Below, piece after piece: positions 17,701-24,543 of a DNA stretch of 45,648 nucleotides. Both the position numbers and the translations under genes were made by a program. Origin of the DNA: Pseudomonadota bacterium (GTDB taxonomy: Bacteria > Pseudomonadota > Alphaproteobacteria > Sphingomonadales > Sphingomonadaceae). The DNA is taken from assembly GCA_018240865.1 (NCBI GenBank), contig JAFEEY010000001.1:1-45648 (forward strand), given 5' to 3'. How positions within the stretch are numbered: position 1 is the stretch's first letter; the number at the start of each line of letters is the position of its first letter. The notes beneath the pieces are model-generated. The model had not been told where the DNA came from, ran no database searches, and was given only the letters and a program-made list of their open reading frames with translations.

Positions 17701-18051
17701 AGCCTCGACATCCTCCCAATGCAGGAAGCATTGGCCTTTCTCACCTTTCTTGCGATCGACGCGCTCCTTGCCGGCGGTCAGCATGCGGGTGAGGTTCGAC
17801 CAGGCGGCGCGATCCTGCGGCCAGACTAGCAGATTGGTGCCGTCCATCAGGTCGAGCCGGCAGCCGGCGACCAGCCGCACCCCAGTCGCTTTCTCCGCGC
17901 GCAATGCCTTGACCAGCCCGCTCACCGTGTTGCGGTCGGTGACGCCCAGCGCCTCGTAGCCGAGCAATTTGGCCGCACTGAACAGCTCCTCCGCGCTGGA
18001 AACCCCGCGCAGAAAGCTGAAATGGGTCGAGACGTTGAGTTCGGTGTACAT
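14707..18051 (-). CDS. dnaE2: Error-prone DNA polymerase DnaE2 with an in-frame repeat insertion
   Basis: DnaE2 is the SOS-induced mutagenic C-family polymerase, acting with ImuA and ImuB in lesion bypass. The PHP domain occupies about residues 1-270 ([17 protein letters not shown] at the start). The palm carries [18 protein letters not shown] with catalytic Asp residues near 376, and [11 protein letters not shown] further on. A helix-hairpin-helix ([16 protein letters not shown]) and an OB fold follow. Residues about 793-846 come from a nested palindromic repeat (15515-15676) and are rich in Pro, Gly, Arg and Leu; without them the length would be 1060, which is normal. The start follows GGAG. 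A LexA box lies 32 bases upstream. No imuA or imuB is adjacent. The stop overlaps that of the PQQ enzyme gene (TTAA). Confidence 0.93.
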   Translation of the reverse strand: MYTELNVSTHFSFLRGVSSAEELFSAAKLLGYEALGVTDRNTVSGLVKALRAEKATGVRLVAGCRLDLMDGTNLLVWPQDRAAWSNLTRMLTAGKERVDRKKGEKGQCFLHWEDVEAWNGGLIAALVPDEADRATGIALAQMADIFGDRAHLALTRRRRPGDMKRLHALDALARRYSVRPVPTGDVFYDSPDKRMLQDVVTAIREHCTIDELGFRRERYADRFLKSPKEMARLFAGFPDAIRATADIAERCTFSLRELSYQYPDEIVMSGRTPQDALERMAWAALDQMFGGDPPETHRQLLARELEQIAKWQYAPYFLTVHSIVQFARSQEILCQGRGSAANSMTCFVLGITSIDPVKHQLLFERFLSDARDEPPDIDVDFEHERREEVIQWIYETWGHRHAALAAVVSRYRARGAVREVGKVLGLSEDVTAAISGQVWGWSSEGVPEQQIAQLGLDPNEPRLALMLDLSRQLIGTPRHMSQHPGGFVLTRDRLDDLVPIEPAAMIDRQVVEWEKDDLEELKIMKVDILGLGMLGCMRRAFDLLAEHRGKRLTLASPEMQEDDPAVYDMICEADTLGVFQIESRAQMSMLPRLKPKKFYDIVIQVAIVRPGPIQGDMVHPFLRRREGKEAVEFPSDELRQVLGKTLGVPLFQEQAMKVAIVGAGFTPVEADELRRAMATFKSTGGVDKFRDKMVGGMTAKGYTQDFAERTFKQIEGFGSYGFPESHAASFAKIAYASSWMKCHHPDIFCAALLNAQPMGFYAPAQIVRDAREHGVEVLPPCVNASRWDTILLSPSPLGGEGGAQADRLGKVRGPERSVASVTTAVALTLPPLRGGPLPLPERERGLAPLRLGLRLIKGLSEDEGAKIAAASMDAPFTSIEDVWERTGIAVTALEKLAEADAFACLGLDRRQALWHVRGLGHTELPLFKAAANNEPAVALRPMTEGREVVEDYSTIQLSLRHHPLSFLRPILDKQRIVPAGRLARMKDGAKVTVSGIILVRQRPGKGNVCFITLEDETGIANIIVWQRDFERQRRIIMASSMITVRGRVQIEGKVIHIISDSIEDSTHLLRQVGEMDFPHHTGRGDGAKYSGGDREVRASAQRRDLIRVQTRDFH
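15515..15676. repeat. 162-bp nested inverted repeat inside dnaE2
   Basis: AAGCCCCTCTCCC at 15515-15527 pairs with GGGAGAGGGGCTT at 15664-15676, and inner GGGAGAGGGAGGGGCCC and CCCTCACC-type arms pair with each other. It is of the same general class as the intergenic element at 35476-35607. At exactly 54 codons it keeps the dnaE2 frame open, adding the residues [10 protein letters not shown]...[11 protein letters not shown] between VNASRWD and the helix-hairpin-helix. Confidence 0.85.
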
Positions 18052-18082
18052 GGCTCCGAGTCGTCGAAGCCTTATACAGATT

Positions 18083-18097
18083 GTTCCTATTATGTTC
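18083..18097 (-). promoter_or_regulatory. LexA operator (SOS box) of dnaE2
   Basis: GTTC (18083-18086), seven bases, GTTC (18094-18097) exactly matches the alphaproteobacterial LexA site GTTC-N7-GTTC. It lies 32 bases before the dnaE2 start codon, in an AT-rich stretch suitable for a promoter, and 14 bases before the 3' end of the monooxygenase gene. LexA repression lifted by DNA damage is therefore the expected control of dnaE2. Confidence 0.85.
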
Positions 18098-18110
18098 TAA
18101 TTGAGTGCGC

Positions 18111-19610
18111 TCACTCGGCCGCTTCCAGCATCGGCTCCGGTGCCGACTTGGTTGCCCCAGCCTTTGTGAAGCGCATCGCGCCATCCTCGACCTTGCCGAA
18201 CTTCAGGTCGAGCATGTCGAGCGCGTAATTCTGGTGGACCCGCCAGGGGCGTTTGGAGCCCTGCCGGGGCAAGGTCGCCAGGGCGCGTTGCACGTATCCG
18301 GAACTGAAGCTCAGCCACGGCTCGGCCCGCACTTCGGGGTCGTCGAGCACCGGCGTCGCGATCTGCGTGCCGGTCCTGTCCATATGGTTGAGCAGGCGGG
18401 CGACATACATGCAGGTCAGATCCGCCTTCAGCGTCCAGGACGCATTGGTGTAGCCGAACGAGGTGGCGAGGTTCGGCACGCCCGAGAACATCATCGCCTT
18501 GTAGGTGATCGTTTTGGCGAGCTCGACCGGCGCACCGTCGACACTGAATTGGACCCCGCTCAGGAGCTGGACGTTGAGCCCGGTGGCGGTGACAATGATG
18601 TCCGCCTCCAGCTCCTGCCCGTCCTTCAGGCGGATGCCCTTCTTTGTGAAACGGTCGATCTGGCCCGTGACGACATCGGCCGATCCGTTCTTGATCGCGC
18701 CGAACAAATCATCGTCCGGCACGAGGCAGAGCCGCTGATCCCAGACATTATAACTGGGCGTGAAATGCGTCATGTCATAACCGGCGGGCAACAGCTCCTT
18801 CACCTTGCCCAGCACGAACTGATTGACGCCTTCGGGATTGGTGCGCGTCTTGTTGTAGAAATACATGCCGAACAGCACATTTTTCCAGCGCGTGATGCCA
18901 TAGGCGATGCGTGACGGCAGGAACTTCCTCAGCCCGTTAGCGATTTTGTCCTCGCTTGGGCGGGAGACCATGTAAGTGGGCGACCGCTGCAGCATCGTTA
19001 CCTGCGCCGCTTCCTTCGCCATTTCCGGTACGAGGGTGACCGCGGTCGCGCCGCTGCCGATCACGATGACGCGCTTACCCTTATAGTCGAGATTTTCGGG
19101 CCAATGCTGCGGGTGGACGATCTGGCCCTCGAAGTCGTCGCGCCCCTCGAACGCTGGGGTGAAGCCTTCGTCGTAACGATAATAGCCGCTGCACATGAAC
19201 AGGAAGCGGGCGGAGAACGTGACGGGCTCGCGTTCCGGTCCACGTTCGGCCTCGACCGTCCAGCGCGCGGTCTGCGAATCCCAGGCGGCGCGGACGACGC
19301 GGTGCTGATAGCGGATATGCTTGTCGATCCCGTAATCGCGCGCCGTGTCGCGCAGGTATTTCTTGATCGAGGGGCCGTCGGCAATCGCCTTGGCTTCCTT
19401 CCATGGGCGGAAGGAGAAGCCCAGAGTGTGCATGTCCGAATCGGAACGGATGCCTGGATAGCGGAACAAATCCCAAGTGCCGCCCAGATCGTCACGACCT
19501 TCCAGGATCGCGTAGGTCTTGCCCGGACAATAGGTCCGCAAATGATAGCCCGCGTCGATGCCGGAAATGCCGGCGCCAACCACCAGAACGTCGAGTGTTT
19601 CGATCGTCAT
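18111..19610 (-). CDS. Flavin-containing / Baeyer-Villiger-type monooxygenase (EthA-like)
   Basis: The 499-residue protein has a FAD-binding Rossmann site at its N-terminus (VVGAGISGIDAG, residues about 9-20), a second, NADPH-binding site (VIVIGSGATAV, about residues 183-193), and between them the Baeyer-Villiger fingerprint FxGxxxHxxxW as FEGQIVHPQHW. The closest subgroup by pattern is EthA-like, which oxidises ketones and thioamides. The substrate is not predictable. The ATG at 19610 has AGGAGA six bases upstream; a GTG two codons earlier lies too close to that site. A GTTTACGTAAAC palindrome lies just before the ribosome site. dnaE2 follows but has its own LexA-controlled promoter. Confidence 0.88.
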   Translation of the reverse strand: MTIETLDVLVVGAGISGIDAGYHLRTYCPGKTYAILEGRDDLGGTWDLFRYPGIRSDSDMHTLGFSFRPWKEAKAIADGPSIKKYLRDTARDYGIDKHIRYQHRVVRAAWDSQTARWTVEAERGPEREPVTFSARFLFMCSGYYRYDEGFTPAFEGRDDFEGQIVHPQHWPENLDYKGKRVIVIGSGATAVTLVPEMAKEAAQVTMLQRSPTYMVSRPSEDKIANGLRKFLPSRIAYGITRWKNVLFGMYFYNKTRTNPEGVNQFVLGKVKELLPAGYDMTHFTPSYNVWDQRLCLVPDDDLFGAIKNGSADVVTGQIDRFTKKGIRLKDGQELEADIIVTATGLNVQLLSGVQFSVDGAPVELAKTITYKAMMFSGVPNLATSFGYTNASWTLKADLTCMYVARLLNHMDRTGTQIATPVLDDPEVRAEPWLSFSSGYVQRALATLPRQGSKRPWRVHQNYALDMLDLKFGKVEDGAMRFTKAGATKSAPEPMLEAAE

Positions 19611-19625
19611 CTGCACTCTCCTGAC

Positions 19626-19637
19626 GTTTACGTAAAC
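19626..19637 (-). promoter_or_regulatory. Operator-like palindrome before the monooxygenase gene
   Basis: GTTTACGTAAAC is a perfect 12-bp palindrome 15 bases upstream of the monooxygenase ATG. Sites of this form are typical of TetR-family repressors, and EthA itself is controlled by the TetR-family EthR. No regulator gene lies next to it, so the protein that might bind it is unknown. Confidence 0.45.
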
Positions 19638-19913
19638 CGGAAGAGAAGGCAGGTCCAGCCCCGGATTGCCCTGGTCAAACGAACCAGGTCAGACCGCCCA
19701 TCTTCGGCACAGCCCGGTGCTGCGGCGCGGGTGCGAGGACCAAATTGACAACAGCCGATGTCGAGAATGTCTGACGCGAGGCTATTGGGCTTGCCGATTG
19801 TGCAAAGCGGCGGAAGCGCTTCGCCGGCTACTACGCCTGCCCAACCCATTGCGCACTGATTCTGAATTTACCTAAGATATTGATTTAATATGTATTGATC
19901 GGCATTCTTGCGG

Positions 19914-19938
19914 TTTTATTGTGCACTGCACAATAAAA
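19914..19938 (+). promoter_or_regulatory. Perfect 25-bp palindrome, probable PhaR-type operator
   Basis: TTTTATTGTGCA (19914-19925), a central C, and TGCACAATAAAA (19927-19938) form a perfect inverted repeat. It encloses TGC-ACT-GCA, which fits the TGC-N3-GCA core reported for PhaR, the phasin repressor that senses polyhydroxyalkanoate. It ends four bases before a -35-like TTGAAA and about 65 bases before the phasin start. Confidence 0.6.
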
Positions 19939-19942
19939 TGCC

Positions 19943-19969
19943 TTGAAACCGTAACGCCGATCCTATATT
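19943..19969 (+). promoter_or_regulatory. Candidate phasin promoter
   Basis: TTGAAA at 19943-19948 and TATATT at 19964-19969 are separated by 15 bases, shorter than ideal. It is the best sigma-70-like pair in the AT-rich stretch upstream of the phasin gene and lies immediately downstream of the palindrome. Confidence 0.4.
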
Positions 19970-20004
19970 GCATCGCAGCATAGCTTGATCGGATTGGTGT
20001 GATT

Positions 20005-20805
20005 ATGACCGATAAGGTTACGAAGAAGACCGGCCCCGCCAAGGCGCCTGCCGCGAAGGCAGCCGCACCGAAACCTGTGGCTGCCCCGGCGCCCGTTGCT
20101 GCCGCCCCCAAAACCGCCGCGCCCGCTCCGAAGCCGGTCGCGAAGGTCGCGGAACCGAAGCAGGTTGTCGCGGCTGCGTCGAAACCGGTCGCGCCGGTCG
20201 CCAAGGCTGTTGAGCCCAAGCCGGCTGTTGCCGCTGCCGCCCCGATGGCGCCGGCGCCTCAGCCTGAAGTCAAGCCAGAACCCAAGCAAGAGACCGCGGC
20301 CATCCGGCCGATCGAAACGATGAAAGGACCGACCATGACCGACACCACGACCAAGACTGTCGACGCCGCCAAGACCTTCGCGAAGGACGCGCAGGCCAAG
20401 GCGACCGAACTGTTCAACGATTTCAACACCCGCACCAAGGCGGCTGTCGAGCGTTCGACCAAGCTGGCCGAAGAGTTCAACGAGTTCAACAAGGGCAACA
20501 TCGAAGCGCTGGTCGAATCCGGCCGCGTCGCCGCCAAGGCTGCCGAGACGATCGGCCAGCAGGCTGCGGAAACCGCCCGCAAGAATTTCGAGCAGACCAC
20601 GGCTGCCCTGAAGAGCTTCGCCTCGGCCAAGACGCCGACCGAATTCTTCCAGCTGCAGAGCGACTATGCGCGCACCGCGTTCGACGCGCTGATCGCCGAC
20701 GCTTCGAAGAACAGCGAAACCTTCCTGAAGCTCGCCGGCGACGTGTTCCAGCCGATCTCGAACCGCTTCGCGGTCGCTGCCGAGAAGATCAAGGTCGCTG
20801 CCTGA
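20005..20805 (+). CDS. Phasin family protein with an Ala/Pro/Lys-rich N-terminal extension
   Basis: Phasins coat polyhydroxyalkanoate granules. The C-terminal 156 residues form the amphipathic, helical phasin domain, from MTDTTTKTVDAAKTFAKD, through NDFNTRTKAAVERSTKLAEE and KTPTEFFQLQSDYARTAFD, to the end. The first 110 residues are a low-complexity Ala/Pro/Lys/Val tract resembling histone-H1-like or PhaF-like nucleoid-binding tails, though those are usually C-terminal. An internal ATG at 20335, preceded by AAAGGA, would give a standard-length phasin, so two isoforms are possible. The ATG at 20005 is weakly served by a ribosome site. A strong terminator follows at 20851. No polymerase gene is in the window. 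Confidence 0.88.
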   Translation: MTDKVTKKTGPAKAPAAKAAAPKPVAAPAPVAAAPKTAAPAPKPVAKVAEPKQVVAAASKPVAPVAKAVEPKPAVAAAAPMAPAPQPEVKPEPKQETAAIRPIETMKGPTMTDTTTKTVDAAKTFAKDAQAKATELFNDFNTRTKAAVERSTKLAEEFNEFNKGNIEALVESGRVAAKAAETIGQQAAETARKNFEQTTAALKSFASAKTPTEFFQLQSDYARTAFDALIADASKNSETFLKLAGDVFQPISNRFAVAAEKIKVAA

Positions 20806-20850
20806 TCCGACGGCATAACGGTCGGCTTTCCCCTCTTTGGCCGATCGCGG

Positions 20851-20888
20851 AACGGCCGCCCCTTCATGGGGCGGCCGTTTTCGTTTGT
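20851..20888 (+). terminator. Rho-independent terminator of the phasin gene
   Basis: AACGGCCGCCCC (20851-20862), loop TTCAT, GGGGCGGCCGTT (20868-20879), then TTCGTTTG: a perfect 12-bp, mostly GC stem with a T-rich tail about 45 bases after the phasin stop. It separates the phasin from clpS. Confidence 0.9.
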
Positions 20889-20929
20889 GCGGTTAATGGC
20901 AGTGCTGCCCCTTGCCCGCCGGAGCCGCA

Positions 20930-21319
20930 ATGCCATATTCTGCGTTCGTCATGCATGACACGGATCTTAAGATGATCGACCGCCCCCTGGCGATGGCCGG
21001 CGAGGGGCGGGACGACGATGCCGGTACCGGCGTCGGTGTCGCCACGCGCACGCGCACCAAGGCGAAGAAACCGTCGCTCTACAAAGTGTTGATGCTGAAC
21101 GATGACTATACGCCGATGGAATTCGTCGTGCTCGTCCTGCAGAGTTTCTTCCGGATGAGTCTCGAGGATGCCACGCGGGTGATGCTTCACGTCCACCAGA
21201 AAGGCGTCGGCGTGTGCGGCATCTTCTCTTACGAAGTCGCCGAATCGAAGGTCAGCCAGGTGATCGACTTCGCCCGGCAGAACCAGCACCCTCTCCAGTG
21301 CACGCTGGAAAAGGCGTGA
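20930..21319 (+). CDS. clpS: ATP-dependent Clp protease adaptor
   Basis: ClpS delivers N-end-rule substrates to the ClpA(P) machine. The core is clear: [21 protein letters not shown], then [36 protein letters not shown] and the C-terminal [12 protein letters not shown]. The N-terminal 40 residues are a flexible extension. GGAG lies five to eight bases upstream of the ATG at 20930, giving 129 residues; ATG codons at 20951 and 20972 are in frame and shorter forms are plausible, since many homologues start near MIDRPL. murA follows about 120 bases downstream after a palindromic repeat. Confidence 0.9.
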   Translation: MPYSAFVMHDTDLKMIDRPLAMAGEGRDDDAGTGVGVATRTRTKAKKPSLYKVLMLNDDYTPMEFVVLVLQSFFRMSLEDATRVMLHVHQKGVGVCGIFSYEVAESKVSQVIDFARQNQHPLQCTLEKA

Positions 21320-21336
21320 GACCGTAGAGCCGCGCG

Positions 21337-21400
21337 CCCCGGCGAAGGCCGGGGCCCAATCGCCGCGACATATTATGGACCTCGGCCTTCGCCGGGGTAC
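21337..21400. repeat. Dispersed palindromic element, type B
   Basis: CCCCGGCGAAGGCC at 21337-21350 pairs with GGCCTTCGCCGGGG at 21384-21397, enclosing an AT-rich loop around TATTATGG. This is a repeat type recurring in sphingomonad genomes and lies between clpS and murA. Confidence 0.75.
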
Positions 21401-21437
21401 GGCTTGCGCGCGCCCGGCGAAGCGTTAGGTGTTCCGC

Positions 21438-22721
21438 ATGGATCGGATCATCATTCGCGGCGGGCGGCCGCTCGAAGGGCGCCTGCCCATTTCCGGCGCG
21501 AAGAACTCGGCGCTGACGCTGCTGCCCTGCGCGCTCCTGACCGACGAGCCGCTGACGATCCGCAACCTGCCGCGTCTGGCAGACGTGGACAGTTTCGGCC
21601 ATCTCCTCAACCAGCTTGGCGTCTCGACCACGATCGAAGGCGCGCGGCCGGAGGATTTCGGGCGGGTGATGACGCTGCGCGCGACCAACCTGACCGCGAC
21701 GATGGCGCCCTATGACATCGTCCGGAAAATGCGCGCTTCGATCCTGGTGTTGGGACCGATTCTCGCACGCGCAGGCGAAGCGACGGTGTCGCTGCCCGGC
21801 GGCTGCGCGATCGGCAACCGCCCGATCGACCTGCACCTGAAGGCGCTGGAAGCGCTGGGCGCGCAGCTGGAGATGAGCTCCGGCTATGTCCGCGCGGTCG
21901 CCCCGGGCGGACGGATGCCGGGGGGCAATTTCGCGTTCCCGATTGTGTCCGTTGGCGCGACCGAGAATGCGGTCATGGCGGCCGTCACCGCCTCCGGCCG
22001 CAGCGTCCTCGAAAATGCCGCGCGCGAGCCGGAGATCGTCGATCTCTGCCGCTGCCTGGTCGCGATGGGCGCGCGGATCGACGGCATCGGCACAGAGACG
22101 CTGACCATCGACGGCGTGAAGGAACTGCACGGTGCCACCTATGCCGTGATGCCGGACCGGATCGAGGCGGGCAGCTATGCCTGCGCGGTCGGCCTCACCG
22201 GCGGCTCGCTGGAACTGATGGGCGCACGCGCGAATGAGATGCGCGCAACGATCACCGCGCTGCAGGAAGCGGGCATCGAAGTCGAGGAATTGCGCGACGG
22301 CCTCAAGGTCACCGCCAACGGGCCATTGAAGCCGCTGACGCTGTCGACCGCGCCCTATCCGGGTTTTGCGACCGACATGCAGGCGCAGTTCATGGCGATG
22401 CTGACCATGGCGCAAGGCTCGAGCCTGCTCACCGAGACGATCTTCGAGAATCGCTACATGCATGTGCCGGAACTGGCACGGATGGGTGCCGACATTCACG
22501 TGACCGGCCGCTCGGCCGTGGTACGCGGCGTCGATCATCTCAATGGTGCGCCGGTGATGGCGACCGATCTCCGCGCGTCGATGAGCCTGATCATCGCCGG
22601 CCTCGCCGCCCGGGGCGAGACCCAGGTTGCCCGCGTCTACCACCTCGATCGTGGTTATGAGCGGCTGGAGGAAAAGCTCTCCGCCGTCGGCGCCGACATC
22701 GAGCGTGCCGGCGACGGTTGA
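21438..22721 (+). CDS. murA: UDP-N-acetylglucosamine 1-carboxyvinyltransferase
   Basis: MurA transfers enolpyruvate from PEP to UDP-GlcNAc, the first committed step of peptidoglycan synthesis in the cytoplasm. The start [20 protein letters not shown] is diagnostic, with the Lys and Asn of GAKN in the active site. The catalytic Cys lies in [15 protein letters not shown] at residue 123, the fosfomycin target. Further motifs are [23 protein letters not shown], and near the end [20 protein letters not shown] and [13 protein letters not shown]. At 427 residues it is full length. The ATG at 21438 is chosen over a GTG three codons earlier. Confidence 0.96.
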   Translation: MDRIIIRGGRPLEGRLPISGAKNSALTLLPCALLTDEPLTIRNLPRLADVDSFGHLLNQLGVSTTIEGARPEDFGRVMTLRATNLTATMAPYDIVRKMRASILVLGPILARAGEATVSLPGGCAIGNRPIDLHLKALEALGAQLEMSSGYVRAVAPGGRMPGGNFAFPIVSVGATENAVMAAVTASGRSVLENAAREPEIVDLCRCLVAMGARIDGIGTETLTIDGVKELHGATYAVMPDRIEAGSYACAVGLTGGSLELMGARANEMRATITALQEAGIEVEELRDGLKVTANGPLKPLTLSTAPYPGFATDMQAQFMAMLTMAQGSSLLTETIFENRYMHVPELARMGADIHVTGRSAVVRGVDHLNGAPVMATDLRASMSLIIAGLAARGETQVARVYHLDRGYERLEEKLSAVGADIERAGDG

Positions 22722-22724
22722 GGC

Positions 22725-23171
22725 TTATGCGACGGATCGGATCATGCTTGCTGTGATTTGGTCTGCAAGCGGGTAAAGTTCCTCGTTTTCCCGACGTATG
22801 CGTTCGTCGAGCACACCGAATATAGCCGCGCAGTCACGGCGGAAGCCGTCGGAGTCCGAAGCGATCGCAGCCGATGCGGCCCAGCGCTTAGCGAACTCGA
22901 AATAGGCCGGTGCCAAGCCGCCCATCTCGCGCTGGAAACCTGTCGCAAGCACTGCTGCTTCGGGATAGGCCGAGGCTGTCATTAGCGGGTAGAGCGCCTT
23001 GTCTTCTTGGGCGAAATGGATGCGCAGCAGACCGGTCAGCTTGGCTAGATTGAGTCCGATCCGATAGGCGGCGATCGTTTCGATCTGCCCGCTCGCTGGC
23101 GTCGCCGCCATGATGTCATTGACGAGATCGAGAGCGGCGTCGTGCTGGCGGCGCAAGGCAAGCGTTCGCAA
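22725..23171 (-). CDS. Hemerythrin-like HHE domain protein
   Basis: The 148-residue protein has the four-helix pattern of HHE cation-binding domains: RRQHDAALDL (H10), LRIHFAQEDKALYPLM (H52 and E56) and a final ENEELYPLADQI. Such proteins bind a di-iron centre and are linked to oxygen, NO or redox sensing; the last His expected in classical hemerythrin appears to be replaced. The start at TTG (23171) has AAGGA about ten bases upstream; no ATG is available. It follows the DUF445 gene by 75 bases on the same strand and could be co-transcribed. It converges with murA. Confidence 0.75.
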   Translation of the reverse strand: MRTLALRRQHDAALDLVNDIMAATPASGQIETIAAYRIGLNLAKLTGLLRIHFAQEDKALYPLMTASAYPEAAVLATGFQREMGGLAPAYFEFAKRWAASAAIASDSDGFRRDCAAIFGVLDERIRRENEELYPLADQITASMIRSVA

Positions 23172-23246
23172 AGGGGGCGAATCCTTATGGCGCCGGCGGG
23201 ATAGCGAGCGGAAGCCCGTATTACCCGAAGCCTCCTAAAAATGGGT

Positions 23247-24506
23247 TTAGGACCAAAGGTCGATCGCATGGATTGTGAGGCCCACCAGCCCGCCGACCAG
23301 CGTGCCGTTGACGCGGATATATTGAAGGTCACGGCCGACGGCGTCTTCGAGGCGCTGCGTGACCGTGCGGGTGTCCCAGGCGCGGACCGTATCGCTGACC
23401 AGCCGGACGACATTGGCGCCATAGTTCGCCGAAAAGCCGACGGCGGCGCGGCGGGCGAAGCGGTTGATGGTGGTGCGCAGCCTTTCGTCCTGCTGCAGCG
23501 TTTCGCCCAGTTGGCGGATCGCCTCGCCGAACTTCCCGCCCATCGCCGAACGCGGGTCGCGCGCAGCGCGAAGCAGTGCTGCGCGCGCGCTTTCCCACAG
23601 CCCGTCGATCCAGCGGCGCATCGCGTCATTGGCCAGCAACTCGTCGCGCAGATCGGCAACGCGGTGCTGCATGACGGGGTCGAACTGCAGATCCTCGGCC
23701 AGCCGGGCGAGCGCATCCTCGGCTTTCAGGCGCACCGGGTGGCCGGCATCGACCGCCATATCGTCGAGCAGCTTCAGCAACCCGTCGATGATCTTGTCGG
23801 CGAGCGTCTCGTCGAGCCCGGTCCAGCGCATGACCGAGCCCGCGCGGTCGTGCACCATCTGGCGGATCAGATGCTCATTGGCGTCCAAGGTGCGCGCGGC
23901 CCAGCGGATCGCCCCTTCCAGCACCGGAATGTGCCGGTCTTTTCTGATCGCGGCCTGCAGCGCCTGGCCCAACAGCGGCGCGAAATCGATCCCGCGAAGG
24001 CGCGCGTCGATCGCGCCCTTGACCATGCCCCCCAGCCGCTCGGGGTCGAGCGCTTCCATGACATCGGCGACGAGACGGGTGCCACTTTCCCTGATCCTGC
24101 CTTCGCCTTCTGGCGGGGCGGCGAGGAAACGCCCGACCGCGCCCGCCACGTCGACGCGCTTCATCCGCCGTGCGACGACGCCGGGAATCAGGAAATTATT
24201 CTTCAGGAAATTGGCGAGCGTGTCGCCGATCCGGTCTTTGTTACGCGGGATGATCGCGGTGTGCGGGATCGGCAGGCCGAGCGGGTGGCGAAACAGCGCC
24301 GTCACCGCGAACCAGTCGGCGAGGCCGCCGACCATCGCGGCTTCGGCGAAGGCGCGCACGAAGCCCCAGGCCGGATGCACGCTTTCCTGCGACCGGGCGA
24401 GGAAAAAGATCCCGGCCATCAGCACCAGCAGGCCGGTCGCGACGATCCGCATCCGGCGCGCGCCATTGGCGGCGGGAGCGGGCAAAGCGAGAGGCGCGCG
24501 GCTCAT
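23247..24506 (-). CDS. DUF445 family membrane protein
   Basis: The 419-residue protein has an N-terminal membrane segment (residues about 21-40, RIVATGLLVLMAGIFFLA), the DUF445 hallmark EAAMVGGLADWFAVTALFRHPLG and IPHTAIIPRNKDRIGDTLANFLKNNFL, a long helical cytoplasmic or periplasmic body with repeated hydrophobic positions, and a C-terminal membrane-like segment (NGTLVGGLVGLTIHAI). Its role is unknown; bacterial DUF445 proteins such as YjiN are membrane-associated. It begins about 38 bases after the RND permease gene ends, on the same strand, so it may belong to that transcription unit. Confidence 0.85.
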   Translation of the reverse strand: MSRAPLALPAPAANGARRMRIVATGLLVLMAGIFFLARSQESVHPAWGFVRAFAEAAMVGGLADWFAVTALFRHPLGLPIPHTAIIPRNKDRIGDTLANFLKNNFLIPGVVARRMKRVDVAGAVGRFLAAPPEGEGRIRESGTRLVADVMEALDPERLGGMVKGAIDARLRGIDFAPLLGQALQAAIRKDRHIPVLEGAIRWAARTLDANEHLIRQMVHDRAGSVMRWTGLDETLADKIIDGLLKLLDDMAVDAGHPVRLKAEDALARLAEDLQFDPVMQHRVADLRDELLANDAMRRWIDGLWESARAALLRAARDPRSAMGGKFGEAIRQLGETLQQDERLRTTINRFARRAAVGFSANYGANVVRLVSDTVRAWDTRTVTQRLEDAVGRDLQYIRVNGTLVGGLVGLTIHAIDLWS

Positions 24507-24543
24507 TTTGTCACAATGAGCCGCGCGCCGCTTGGTTCAAGGG

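Larger units (their letters stand above)
19638..20004. other. Non-coding region upstream of the phasin gene
   Basis: No convincing gene lies in these 367 bases; open frames here lack family similarity and ribosome sites. Its right half, from about 19855, is markedly AT-rich and holds the palindrome at 19914-19938 and the promoter candidate at 19943-19969. It separates the monooxygenase gene, read leftwards, from the phasin, read rightwards. Confidence 0.6.

Noticed and set aside
15874..17829. A 651-residue plus-strand frame opposite dnaE2
   Set aside because: It is a shadow of dnaE2; no ribosome site or motif.
19628..19849. A 73-residue minus-strand frame upstream of the monooxygenase gene
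   Set aside because: No ribosome site or recognisable motif, and it covers the operator-like palindrome and promoter region.
20849..20880. GGAAC at 20849 as an EcfG promoter
   Set aside because: No CGTT at 16 or 17 bases; the bases belong to the terminator stem.
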